From Verrucomicrobiaceae bacterium (GTDB lineage: Bacteria; Verrucomicrobiota; Verrucomicrobiia; Chthoniobacterales; JAATET01), in contig JAIYAZ010000005.1 in NCBI GenBank assembly GCA_027488755.1, positions 1 to 38,986 on the forward strand: a DNA stretch of 38,986 nt, written 5' to 3'. The translations under genes and the position numbers were made by a program. Numbering within the stretch: the stretch's first letter is position 1; the number at the start of each line of letters is the position of its first letter. Below are positions 31,802 to 38,986 of this stretch, piece by piece. The notes under the pieces were generated by a model. The model was given only the letters and a program-made list of their open reading frames with translations, ran no database searches and was not told the origin of the DNA.

Positions 31802-33004
31802 TCACCGCACCAGCGTCGCGTAAAGCTCAACCGTCCGCTTCGCAATCGCGTCCCAGCCAAACATCGCCTCCGCCCGCCGCCGGCCCGCCCGCCCGTAGGC
31901 CTCGCGCCGCGCCGGGTCCCGCATCAGCGCATTCACCGCGTCCGCCAGATCCCGCGCAAACCGCGCCGGGTCCCGCGGCTCGAACGGACTCTCCGCCATT
32001 TGATCCAGCGGCACGAGCGTGCCCGTCTCGCCGTCCACCACCACCTCGCGAATCCCGCCCACCGCGCTCGCCACCACCGGCGTTTCGCAGGCCATCGCCT
32101 CAAGGTTGATGATCCCGAAGGGCTCGTAGATCGACGGACACACAAACACCGCCGCATGACTGTAGAGTTCAATCTTCGTCTTCGTATCGACCATCTCCTC
32201 GATCCAGATCACCCCCGGCCGCACCGCCTGCGCCGCCGCCACCGCGGCCTGCATCTCCGCCGCGATCTCCGGCGTGTCCGGCGCGCCCGCGCAGAGCACG
32301 ACCTGGAAGCCCGGGTCGAAATTCTTGATCGCGTTCACGAGGTGAATAATCCCCTTCTGCCGCGCAATCCGGCCCACAAACAGCACGTAGGGCTGCCGCG
32401 CATCGATCCCAAAGCGCTCCAGCGCCCCGCGCGCCTCCGTGCGGCGGTATTCCTCGAGGTCGATCCCGTTGTAAATGATCGGCACCCGCTCGGGCGCGAC
32501 GTTGAACAACCGCAGAATGTCGTCCCGCGTGCCCTCCGACACCGCGATCACCGCGTCCGCCATCTCCAGCGCCGTCCGCTCGATCCAGCACGTAAAGTCA
32601 TATCCCCCCCCGAGTTGCTCCCGCTTCCACGGCCGCAGCGGCTCCAGGCTGTGCACCGTGATCACGAGCGGAATCCCGTAGTTCTGCTTCGCGAAGATCC
32701 CGCCAAGGTGGGCATACCACGTGTGACAATGCACCACGTCCGCGTCGATGTTGGTCGTGTTGAAATCCAGGCACCGCTGCACCGCCCCAAACGCCGAACG
32801 CAACGGCTTCGGGCACGTGTAACCCGAGGCATCGAGGCCGAAGCCGCGCACCGTGGGATTGCCCGCCAGCACGTCCTGATCCCCGAACGCCCGCACCTCC
32901 ACGTCGATGTGTTTCGCCAGCCCGCGGCTGAGGTAGTCGACATGCACCCCCGCCCCTCCGTAGATCGTGGGCGGATACTCGTTCGTGAGGAGAAGCGTCT
33001 TCAT
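31802..33004 (-). CDS. GT4-type glycogen / maltose-1-phosphate synthase
   Basis: A 400-residue GT-B glycosyltransferase of the actinobacterial GlgA/GlgM type. LLLTNEYPPTIYGGAGVHVDYL opens the first domain (donor loop GGAG); ITVHSLEPLRPWK is the block typical of the group, followed by NGID, GRIARQKG in the second domain, and the catalytic-region EPFGIINLEA. GlgM makes maltose 1-phosphate from ADP-glucose and glucose 1-phosphate for the GlgE alpha-glucan route; older annotations call it glycogen synthase. I cannot tell the two roles apart here, so I give no symbol. It sits 18 bases behind pgl in the same direction, linking sugar-phosphate metabolism and storage glucan synthesis. Confidence 0.85.
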   Translation of the reverse strand: MKTLLLTNEYPPTIYGGAGVHVDYLSRGLAKHIDVEVRAFGDQDVLAGNPTVRGFGLDASGYTCPKPLRSAFGAVQRCLDFNTTNIDADVVHCHTWYAHLGGIFAKQNYGIPLVITVHSLEPLRPWKREQLGGGYDFTCWIERTALEMADAVIAVSEGTRDDILRLFNVAPERVPIIYNGIDLEEYRRTEARGALERFGIDARQPYVLFVGRIARQKGIIHLVNAIKNFDPGFQVVLCAGAPDTPEIAAEMQAAVAAAQAVRPGVIWIEEMVDTKTKIELYSHAAVFVCPSIYEPFGIINLEAMACETPVVASAVGGIREVVVDGETGTLVPLDQMAESPFEPRDPARFARDLADAVNALMRDPARREAYGRAGRRRAEAMFGWDAIAKRTVELYATLVR

Positions 33005-33022
33005 GGGGGAGGGAAAACGGGG

Positions 33023-33700
33023 TTACGCGCCCAGCAGCCAGGTCAGACGGCCATCCGTCGGCGCGACCTTCGCGCTCGGGTAATCCGACGTGCCGCTGAA
33101 CACCTCGGCAAGCACGGCATCCTTGCCCTTGCTGTTCACGAGAAAACACACGTGCCGCGCCGCATCGAGCAGCGGATACGTCATCGTCAACCGCCACATC
33201 GCGACCTTCGGCACGTAATTCTCCACCACCAGCCGCTCCCGCTCGGTCAGCGCCGGCGTGCCGGGAAACAACGAAGCCGTATGCCCATCGTCCCCCATGC
33301 CCAGCAGCACGAGGTCATGGCGAAACACCCCGCCGCCCGCGCGCCCGCGCAGCTCGCCCTCATAAGCCCGCGCGGCCTCCGCCGGATCCAGCTCGCCCTT
33401 CATCCGCAGCACGTTCGCCGCCGGAATCGGCACCTGGTCGAGCAGCGCCTCGCACGCCATGCGGTAATTGCTCTGCGCGTCATCCGGCGGCACGCAACGC
33501 TCGTCGCCGAACGTGATCACCACCCGCTCCCAGTCCAACCCGCTCTGCGCCATCGCCGCATACACCGGCTTCGGCGTGTTGCCGCCGCTCAGCGACAGGC
33601 TGAACGTCCCGCGCGCCGCCAGCGCGGCCTGCGCCTCCTTGACGATCAGGGCCACGGCGTCGCTCACGAAATTCTGCGAATGAATGATCTCGGGTTTCAT
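33023..33700 (-). CDS. pgl: 6-phosphogluconolactonase
   Basis: A 225-residue DevB/SOL-type lactonase that hydrolyses 6-phosphogluconolactone in the oxidative pentose phosphate pathway. SLSGGNTPKPVY (35-46), TFGDERCVPPDD, SNYRMA and GMGDDGHTASLFPG are diagnostic and in order. The length is normal. It lies between sixA and the glycogen synthase gene with 18-base gaps on both sides, so an operon is likely. No zwf or gnd gene is in the window. Confidence 0.95.
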   Translation of the reverse strand: MKPEIIHSQNFVSDAVALIVKEAQAALAARGTFSLSLSGGNTPKPVYAAMAQSGLDWERVVITFGDERCVPPDDAQSNYRMACEALLDQVPIPAANVLRMKGELDPAEAARAYEGELRGRAGGGVFRHDLVLLGMGDDGHTASLFPGTPALTERERLVVENYVPKVAMWRLTMTYPLLDAARHVCFLVNSKGKDAVLAEVFSGTSDYPSAKVAPTDGRLTWLLGA

Positions 33701-33718
33701 GGGTGGAAAAGTCTAGCC

Positions 33719-34189
33719 TCACATCAGCCGCACCGGCACGGAGAATTCCAGCGTGCCCGCGCCAAAACGCGCCCCGCGCAGCGCCACGCCCGTGAGCGAA
33801 GCCTTGCGCACGTGCAGTGCCCCGCTCGCCGGCAGGCCGATGGCCGCCGCAATCGCCTCGCCGAAATCCGGCTCATGCCCGACCACCATCACGTGCTCGA
33901 AGCGCGCGTAGGCCGCCAGCCCCTCAAAGAAGGCGTCCGGCGTCATTCCGCAGGCCAGCCACCGCTCGACCACCACCTCACGGCCGTCCAGCCGCGCCGA
34001 AACCGCCCGCGCCGTCTGCTCCGCGCGAACGACCGGACTCGAAACAATCACGTCGGGAATCAGCCCATACCGCACGCAAAACTTCCCCACCTTGTCCGCC
34101 TGCTCCGTTCCCTTCGCCGTGAGCCGGCGGGCAAAGTCCGTCGTCACCGCATCCTCCGCCTCCGCGTGTCGCAGGAAATAAACGAGCAT
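33719..34189 (-). CDS. sixA: Phosphohistidine phosphatase SixA
   Basis: A 156-residue histidine-phosphatase-fold protein. The catalytic LRHAEAE (His8) and the second His105 in VVGHEPDF are present, along with the family blocks LTAKGTEQA and VSSPVVRAEQTA. SixA removes phosphate from phosphohistidine of phosphorelay or phosphotransferase proteins. No such partner is encoded nearby. It lies 39 bases after fabG and 18 bases before pgl on the same strand. Confidence 0.9.
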   Translation of the reverse strand: MLVYFLRHAEAEDAVTTDFARRLTAKGTEQADKVGKFCVRYGLIPDVIVSSPVVRAEQTARAVSARLDGREVVVERWLACGMTPDAFFEGLAAYARFEHVMVVGHEPDFGEAIAAAIGLPASGALHVRKASLTGVALRGARFGAGTLEFSVPVRLM

Positions 34190-34228
34190 GGCGTGGGGAG
34201 TGTGAGGTGAGTGGTCCGTCGGGCGCCC

Positions 34229-34975
34229 CTACATGCTCATACCGCCATCCACCGCGAGCACCTGGCCCGTGATGTAGGCCGCCTCGCCGCTCGCGAGGAA
34301 CGCCACCGCCGCCGCAATGTCATCGCCCGCGCCGAAGCGCGCCTGCGGGATCTGCGCCTGCGCGCCCTTGCGCACCTCTTCGTTGAGCACGGCCGTCATG
34401 TCCGTCTCGATGAAACCCGGCGCCACCACGTTCACCGTGATGCCGCGCGACGCAAACTCCCGCGCGATGCTCTTCGTCATACCGATCAGCCCCGCCTTGC
34501 TCGCCGCGTAATTCGCCTGCCCGGCCAGCCCCATCAATCCGCTCACCGAGCTGATGTTGATGATGCGGCCGCTGCGCTGTTTCACGAGCGGACGGGCCAC
34601 CGCGCGCACAAAGTTGAACGCGCCCTTGAGGTTCGTGCTCAGCACCGCATCCCAGTCGTCGCTCGACATGCGCATTGCCAGCGTGTCGCGCGTGATGCCC
34701 GCGTTGTTCACCAAAATATCCACCCGTCCAAAGTCCGCCAGCACCTGCTCACCGACCTTCTGCACCGCCTCGAAATCCGCCACGTCCACCGCGTAGGGCC
34801 GCGCCGCCTCGGGATGCTCGGCGTTGATCGCGTCCGCGACCTTCTGCGAATTGGCCTCCGTGCGGCTCACAATGGCGACCTTCGCGCCCTCGGCGGCGAA
34901 CCGGCGGGCAATGGCTTCGCCGATCCCGCGACCGGCTCCCGTGACAATGGCGACTTGGTTGGCAAAACGACTCAT
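34229..34975 (-). CDS. fabG: 3-oxoacyl-ACP reductase FabG
   Basis: A 248-residue short-chain dehydrogenase that reduces 3-oxoacyl-ACP with NADPH in fatty-acid elongation. The cofactor motif TGAGRGIG (12-19), NNAG (90-93) and the catalytic Ser143, Tyr156 and Lys160 are all there. The surrounding sequence, SSVSGLMGLAGQANYAASKAG, is close to that of true FabG proteins, which supports this over other reductases. A TTAGAT hexamer lies nine bases before the ATG. It appears to head the minus-strand cluster fabG-sixA-pgl-glycogen synthase. Confidence 0.93.
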   Translation of the reverse strand: MSRFANQVAIVTGAGRGIGEAIARRFAAEGAKVAIVSRTEANSQKVADAINAEHPEAARPYAVDVADFEAVQKVGEQVLADFGRVDILVNNAGITRDTLAMRMSSDDWDAVLSTNLKGAFNFVRAVARPLVKQRSGRIINISSVSGLMGLAGQANYAASKAGLIGMTKSIAREFASRGITVNVVAPGFIETDMTAVLNEEVRKGAQAQIPQARFGAGDDIAAAVAFLASGEAAYITGQVLAVDGGMSM

Positions 34976-35060
34976 AGTCCGCCCATCTAACCAGACCGCT
35001 CACCGCCCGGAGAAGTCATTTTCCTCTCCGCCCGCCCTCGTGCATGCTGCGGCAGCCCGC

Positions 35061-36617
35061 GTGAAAAATCCGTCACCCACCAAGGACCTCTACCGCCAGC
35101 TCCGCGCCCTCCCCCCGGAGCAGCTCTGGAACGACGAAGTGCCCGCCTTCGACCGCGCCTCCCCCGCCGAACGCACCGCCCGCGTCGGCCTCATCCGCGC
35201 CCTCGGCGTCGTCCTCGCGGAATCCGGCACCGCCGATCAACGCACCGCCGCCGCCACTTGGCTCCACGCCCTCCTCGACGACCCCGACGAAAAAATCCGC
35301 CGCTACGCCGCCGCCGCCCTGCCAAAAATCGCCCCCGGCCCCGCCACCGAAGTCGCCCTCCTCGCCCGCTTCGCGCGTGCCGCCAACGAACGCGAAAAAC
35401 GCCACCTCGCCCGCGACCTCGAGCGCGTCGGCGGCGCCGCCACCCTTGCCCACAAGCCCGACCCCGCCCTCGAACGCGCCGCCCTCAAGGCCCGCGCCAA
35501 CGTCCAGCGCACCACCACCCCCACCACCATCCGGCTCGACCACGCCATTAAACATCCGCCCGCCGGCCTCCGCATCCACCTCCACTGCCGCGCCGGCCTC
35601 GAGGACCTCGTCGCCGAAGAAGCCCAGACCCTCGATCCCCGCCGCTTCCGCATTCTCCAGCCCGCCCGCGCCCGCGTCGCGCTCGCGCCCCTCGGCCCGT
35701 TCACCCTCGCCGACCTCCTCACCCTCCGCTGTTTCCACACCGCCGCCCTTGTCCTCGGCACCTCGCCCGCCGGCCGCGACGGCTCCCCGAACCCCGAAGC
35801 CCTCGCCGCCCTCATCGCCGCCCCCGCCACGCTCGCCCTCATCGACGCCTTCACCACCGGCCCCCTCCGCTACCGGCTGGAATTCCCCGGCGCGGGCCAC
35901 CGCCGCAGCGCCGTGCGCGAAATCGGCGAACGCGTCTTCGCCCTTGAGCCCCGCCTGCTCAACGACTCCCGCGACGCCCCCTGGCAAATCGACGTGCGCC
36001 CCACCCCCGCCGGTCACCTCGTGGAACTCCGCCCCCGCCTCCGCCCCGACCCGCGCTTCGCCTACCGCGGCGCCGACGTGCCCGCCGCCTCCCACCCCCC
36101 ACTCGCCGCCGCCATCGCGCGCCTCGCCGGCCCCGGTCCCGCCCGCGAAATCGTCTGGGACCCCTTCTGCGGCTCCGGCCTCGAACTCATCGAACGCGCC
36201 CTCCTCCACCCCGGCGCCGCCCTCCACGGCAGCGACCTCGACCCCGCCGCCGTCGCCATCACCCGCGCCAACCTAGCCGCCGCCCTGCCCGGACTCAACC
36301 CGCCCCCGGACCTGCACGCCGCCGACTTCCGCGACGTCCCCCGCCTCGCCGGCTGGCGACCCGGTGCCCTCACCCTCATCGTGACGAATCCCCCGCTCGG
36401 CCGCCGCGTCCCCATCCCCGACCTCCCCGAGCTCATCGCCGACCTCTTCGCCATCGCCGCCCGGTATCTCCGCCCCGGCGGCCGCCTCGTGCTGGCCAAT
36501 CCCCTTCCAATCACCCCCGCCGGCCTCCCCTTGCAACGCACCCACCGCCGCAAAATCGACCTCGGCGGCTTCCACTGCCACCTCGAACGCTACGTCCGCA
36601 CGAAGGACAACCCGTAG
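35061..36617 (+). CDS. HEAT-like repeat / RNA methyltransferase fusion
   Basis: A 518-residue protein. The first roughly 140 residues are Ala/Leu/Arg-rich paired helices (DDPDEKIRRYAAAALPKIAP) that look like HEAT repeats. A middle region beginning LRIHLHCRAGLEDLVAEEA is like the THUMP-linked ferredoxin part of RlmL/Trm14-type enzymes. The C-terminal SAM-dependent methyltransferase has DPFCGSG (367-373) for cofactor binding and NPPL (443-446), the counterpart of the (D/N)PPY base-modifying motif. A 23S rRNA or tRNA guanine-N2 methyltransferase is the likely role. The start is GTG 35061 (the only other option is GTG 35040). It diverges from fabG and is three bases before chrA. Confidence 0.72.
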   Translation: MKNPSPTKDLYRQLRALPPEQLWNDEVPAFDRASPAERTARVGLIRALGVVLAESGTADQRTAAATWLHALLDDPDEKIRRYAAAALPKIAPGPATEVALLARFARAANEREKRHLARDLERVGGAATLAHKPDPALERAALKARANVQRTTTPTTIRLDHAIKHPPAGLRIHLHCRAGLEDLVAEEAQTLDPRRFRILQPARARVALAPLGPFTLADLLTLRCFHTAALVLGTSPAGRDGSPNPEALAALIAAPATLALIDAFTTGPLRYRLEFPGAGHRRSAVREIGERVFALEPRLLNDSRDAPWQIDVRPTPAGHLVELRPRLRPDPRFAYRGADVPAASHPPLAAAIARLAGPGPAREIVWDPFCGSGLELIERALLHPGAALHGSDLDPAAVAITRANLAAALPGLNPPPDLHAADFRDVPRLAGWRPGALTLIVTNPPLGRRVPIPDLPELIADLFAIAARYLRPGGRLVLANPLPITPAGLPLQRTHRRKIDLGGFHCHLERYVRTKDNP

Positions 36618-36620
36618 CCG

Positions 36621-37820
36621 ATGCCTCCCTCGCCACCCGCTCGCCCCGAACGCCCGCGCGTGGGCGAGGTGTTCGCCGCGTTTCTCCGGCTGGGCCTAAC
36701 GTCCTTCGGCGGCCCCGTGGCGCACCTCGGCTATTTCCACGCCGAATTCGTCGCCCGCCGCCGCTGGCTCTCGGAGGCCGCCTACGCCGACCTCGTCGCC
36801 CTCGGCCAATTCCTGCCCGGCCCGGCCAGCAGCCAGGTCGGTTTTGCGCTCGGCTACCTCCGCGCGGGCCTGCCCGGCGCCCTCGCCGCCTGGCTGGGCT
36901 TCACCCTGCCCTCGGCGCTGCTGATGATCGCCGCCGCTTATGGCGTGGCCGCATTAACCCCCGGCACGGGTTGGCTGCTCGGACTCAAGGTCGCCGCCTG
37001 CGCGGTGGTGGCGCAGGCCGTGGGGCAAATGGCCCGCCGGCTCTGTCCCGATCTCGCCCGCATCCTCCTCGCCCTCGCTGCCGCGGCGCTCGCGCTGCTC
37101 ATCCCGCTGGCAATCGGGCCGGTCGCGGTGATCGCCCTCGGGCTCATCGTGGGGGCAATGGCCTTTCCCGCCGCAAACGGCGTTGACCCGACGGCCGCGG
37201 AAGCCCTGCCCACGCCCGGTCCGGTGCTCTCGACCGCCTGCCTCGTCGCCTTTTTCGCGCTGCTCGCCGGTCTGCCCCTGCTCGCGCTCACGGGTCAGCC
37301 CGCGCTGGTGCTCGCGGACGCCTTCTACCGGGCCGGCGCCCTGGTCTTCGGCGGCGGCCATGTTGTGCTGCCGCTGCTCGAAGCCGGCACGGTCGGGCAC
37401 GGCAGCGTCACCCCGGGAACCTTCCTCGCCGGCTACGGCGCGGCCCAGGCCCTGCCCGGACCGCTCTTCTCCTTCGCCGCGTATCTCGGCACGCTGGCCG
37501 GCCCCGGCTGGCTCGCCGGGCTCGGCTGCCTGATCCTCCTCTTTCTCCCGGCGGGCCTGCTCGTGCTCGGCGCGCTACCGCACTGGCAGCGCTGGCGCTC
37601 GCTGCCTCGCGCCCGCGGCGCGCTCGCCGGGGCCAACGCCGCCGTCGTCGGCCTCCTGCTCGCGGCCCTCATTCACCCCGTGGGCACCGCGGCACTCACC
37701 TCCTGGCCCGCGGTCGCGCTCACGCTGGCCGCCCTCGCCGCCCTCACGCTGGGCAAATGTCCCCCGTGGGCGGTGGTCGCGCTCTGCGCGCTGGCCGGCG
37801 GGCTGGGGCTCCTCGCTTAA
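36621..37820 (+). CDS. chrA: Chromate transporter, ChrA family (two CHR domains)
   Basis: A 399-residue inner-membrane protein of about ten or more helices in two homologous halves. The N half carries LGLTSFGGPVAHLGYF with the ALGQFLPGPASSQVGF block, and the C half GALVFGGGHVVLPLLE with AAQALPGPLFSFAAY, matching the long-chain ChrA layout. ChrA exports chromate in resistant bacteria, although many family members have unknown anion substrates. The codon choice differs from most of the window (many CTG, GCG, GTG; 25 C and 21 G in the 60 bases from 37081). Its stop overlaps the stop of the convergent glycosyltransferase gene by four bases (TTAA). Confidence 0.88.
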   Translation: MPPSPPARPERPRVGEVFAAFLRLGLTSFGGPVAHLGYFHAEFVARRRWLSEAAYADLVALGQFLPGPASSQVGFALGYLRAGLPGALAAWLGFTLPSALLMIAAAYGVAALTPGTGWLLGLKVAACAVVAQAVGQMARRLCPDLARILLALAAAALALLIPLAIGPVAVIALGLIVGAMAFPAANGVDPTAAEALPTPGPVLSTACLVAFFALLAGLPLLALTGQPALVLADAFYRAGALVFGGGHVVLPLLEAGTVGHGSVTPGTFLAGYGAAQALPGPLFSFAAYLGTLAGPGWLAGLGCLILLFLPAGLLVLGALPHWQRWRSLPRARGALAGANAAVVGLLLAALIHPVGTAALTSWPAVALTLAALAALTLGKCPPWAVVALCALAGGLGLLA

Positions 37821-38986
37821 ACGGGCAGACCGGCCACGCCGCGGTAAAGCGCGTCGAGATCACGGGCGACCGCCTCGCGGGAAAACTGCGCCCGCACCAC
37901 CTCGGACCCCGCAAGGGCCAACCGGGCGTATTGCGCGGAATCGTTAAGCAACGACTCCACGGCCGCCGCCAGCGCGGCAGGGTCCCGCTCGGGGCAAAGC
38001 CGGCCGTTCACGCCGTCCTCGATGACCTCGACAATGCCGCCGTGCCGCGTGGCCACCACGGGCAGCCCGGTCGCCATGGCTTCAAGCAACGCGTTCGGCA
38101 CACCCTCGACATCCCCGCCGACCGTTTCGCTCGGATGCAAAAAAACGTGGGCCGAGTCCAGCAGCCCGCGCAGCGCGACCTGGTCGAGGAAGCCGGCGAA
38201 CTCCACCCGGTCGACCACGTCGAGCGCCTGCGCCTGCGCCCGCAGCTCGCCCTCAAGCGGTCCTGCCCCCGCCAGCGTGAAGGTCAGGCGCGGATGCCGC
38301 GTCGCCAGCGCGGCAAACGCCGCGAGGCTCGTGGCATATCCCTTTTTCGGCACGAAGCGACCGGCCTGCACGAGGCGGATCGGTCCCGCAGCCGGCACCT
38401 CCCGCGCGACAAACTCCAGCTCCGGCAGCGCCGTGCGCAGCACGCCCAGCTTGTCCGCCGGGCAGCCCAGTGCCCGCACGCCCTCCGCCAGCGCCGCGCT
38501 CCGCGCCACGACCCGCGCCGCCCGCGCAAACACCGCCCCGCGCGCCGCCGCGTAGGCCGGCGTCGCGATGGCGCCGGCGACGTCCGCGCCATGAAACGAG
38601 ACCACCACGGGAATCTCCAACCGCTCCAGCAGCGGAAGCAGGTGCACCGCGACATTGCCAAAAAACACGTGCAGCACCCGCGCCTCCGCCGCGCGCAACG
38701 CCGCCTCCATCCGCCGCGCCTCGCTCCGCGTGATCTGCCACGGCCCGCCGCCCAGCCGCCGCTCCCGCGCCCGGGCCAGGAAACGCCACGGCGAACGCGA
38801 CACCACGGCCAGCGCGTCGACGGGGAAACTCCCGCGGTTCTCGACCTTTTGCGCGAGCACAAACGGCCGCCACGCCGGCGCCACCGCGCCAATCTGCCGG
38901 TGCACGTGGTGCATCTCCGGCTTGAGGTAGGTCGCGCAAAAAAACGCGACCACCGGGGCATCACCAGAACTCAATCCCAAACAGGA
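37817..38986 (-). CDS. GT4 glycosyltransferase, N-terminus cut by window end
   Basis: About 389 residues of a GT-B glycosyltransferase. The frame is open to the last base, so the start lies just outside; only a few residues can be missing because the first strand (VVAFFCATYL) is present. The second domain has GRFVPKKGY and the catalytic block EGVPNALLEAMATGLPVV, with GGDVEG before it as in WcaL-like colanic-acid or exopolysaccharide transferases. An envelope or exopolysaccharide role is therefore the best guess; donor and acceptor are unknown. A TTG at 38980 could be a start inside the window, but it lacks a ribosome site. Confidence 0.85.
   Translation of the reverse strand, partial: SCLGLSSGDAPVVAFFCATYLKPEMHHVHRQIGAVAPAWRPFVLAQKVENRGSFPVDALAVVSRSPWRFLARARERRLGGGPWQITRSEARRMEAALRAAEARVLHVFFGNVAVHLLPLLERLEIPVVVSFHGADVAGAIATPAYAAARGAVFARAARVVARSAALAEGVRALGCPADKLGVLRTALPELEFVAREVPAAGPIRLVQAGRFVPKKGYATSLAAFAALATRHPRLTFTLAGAGPLEGELRAQAQALDVVDRVEFAGFLDQVALRGLLDSAHVFLHPSETVGGDVEGVPNALLEAMATGLPVVATRHGGIVEVIEDGVNGRLCPERDPAALAAAVESLLNDSAQYARLALAGSEVVRAQFSREAVARDLDALYRGVAGLPV

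Noticed and set aside
1-38986. CRISPR array, insertion sequence, prophage or toxin-antitoxin cassette
   Set aside because: I found no regularly spaced repeats, transposase or integrase motifs, or paired small toxin-antitoxin genes on either strand.

Overview
The window reads as a chromosomal segment of a high-GC, Gram-negative bacterium. My best guess is Verrucomicrobiota, Opitutales/Opitutaceae. The guess rests on the PHP-glycosyltransferase fusion, a DUF2334 protein, an OprB porin, a GT4-type glycogen (maltose-1-phosphate) synthase, many starts without a Shine-Dalgarno sequence, and a short intergenic palindrome of a kind I associate with that group. I see no CRISPR array, phage genes, transposase or rRNA. 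Genes are tightly packed on both strands, and no gene-free stretch exceeds 300 bases.

Layout. 1-6.5 kb: 3' part of xylB, a minus-strand pair (DUF2334 deacetylase-like protein and a PHP-GT4 fusion joined by a 4-base overlap), and divergent ftsH with a clear terminator. 6.6-8 kb: an OprB-type porin. 8.1-14.6 kb: a heavy-metal RND efflux operon (small Cys-rich exported protein, 18-codon leader, CzcC-, CzcB- and CzcA-like subunits, small exported protein with a Cys-rich tail), bracketed by two copies of a hairpin repeat. 14.6-17.5 kb: a Tat-exported bicupin resembling oxalate decarboxylase, a HupE/UreJ permease and an RCK potassium channel. 17.6-20.6 kb: recQ and a membrane-anchored protein that looks like a nuclease without its active site. 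20.7-24 kb: argC-argJ-argB, then tRNA-Pro(GGG) on the other strand. 24-28.8 kb: a papain/C39-like exported protein, cysI, and a ThuA + Gfo/Idh/MocA pair. 28.8-30.6 kb: a degenerate CAP-domain protein, a 42-residue lipoprotein and a TlpA-like thioredoxin. 30.6-35 kb: a minus-strand cluster fabG-sixA-pgl-glycogen synthase-obgE. 35-39 kb: a HEAT-like/methyltransferase fusion, chrA, and a GT4 glycosyltransferase cut by the window end.

How the genes work together. The efflux operon, HupE, the porin and ChrA cover metal and oxyanion traffic across the envelope. argCJB forms the cyclic, acetyl-recycling route from glutamate to acetylornithine (lacking only the aminotransferase step). cysI reduces sulfite. 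pgl and the glycogen synthase handle sugar phosphate and storage carbon. The most unusual items are the pseudo-nuclease, the metal-binding add-ons of the efflux operon with its coupled leader peptide, the PHP domain with replaced metal ligands, and a recurring pattern of -10-like hexamers exactly 6 bases upstream of start codons that suggests leaderless mRNAs.
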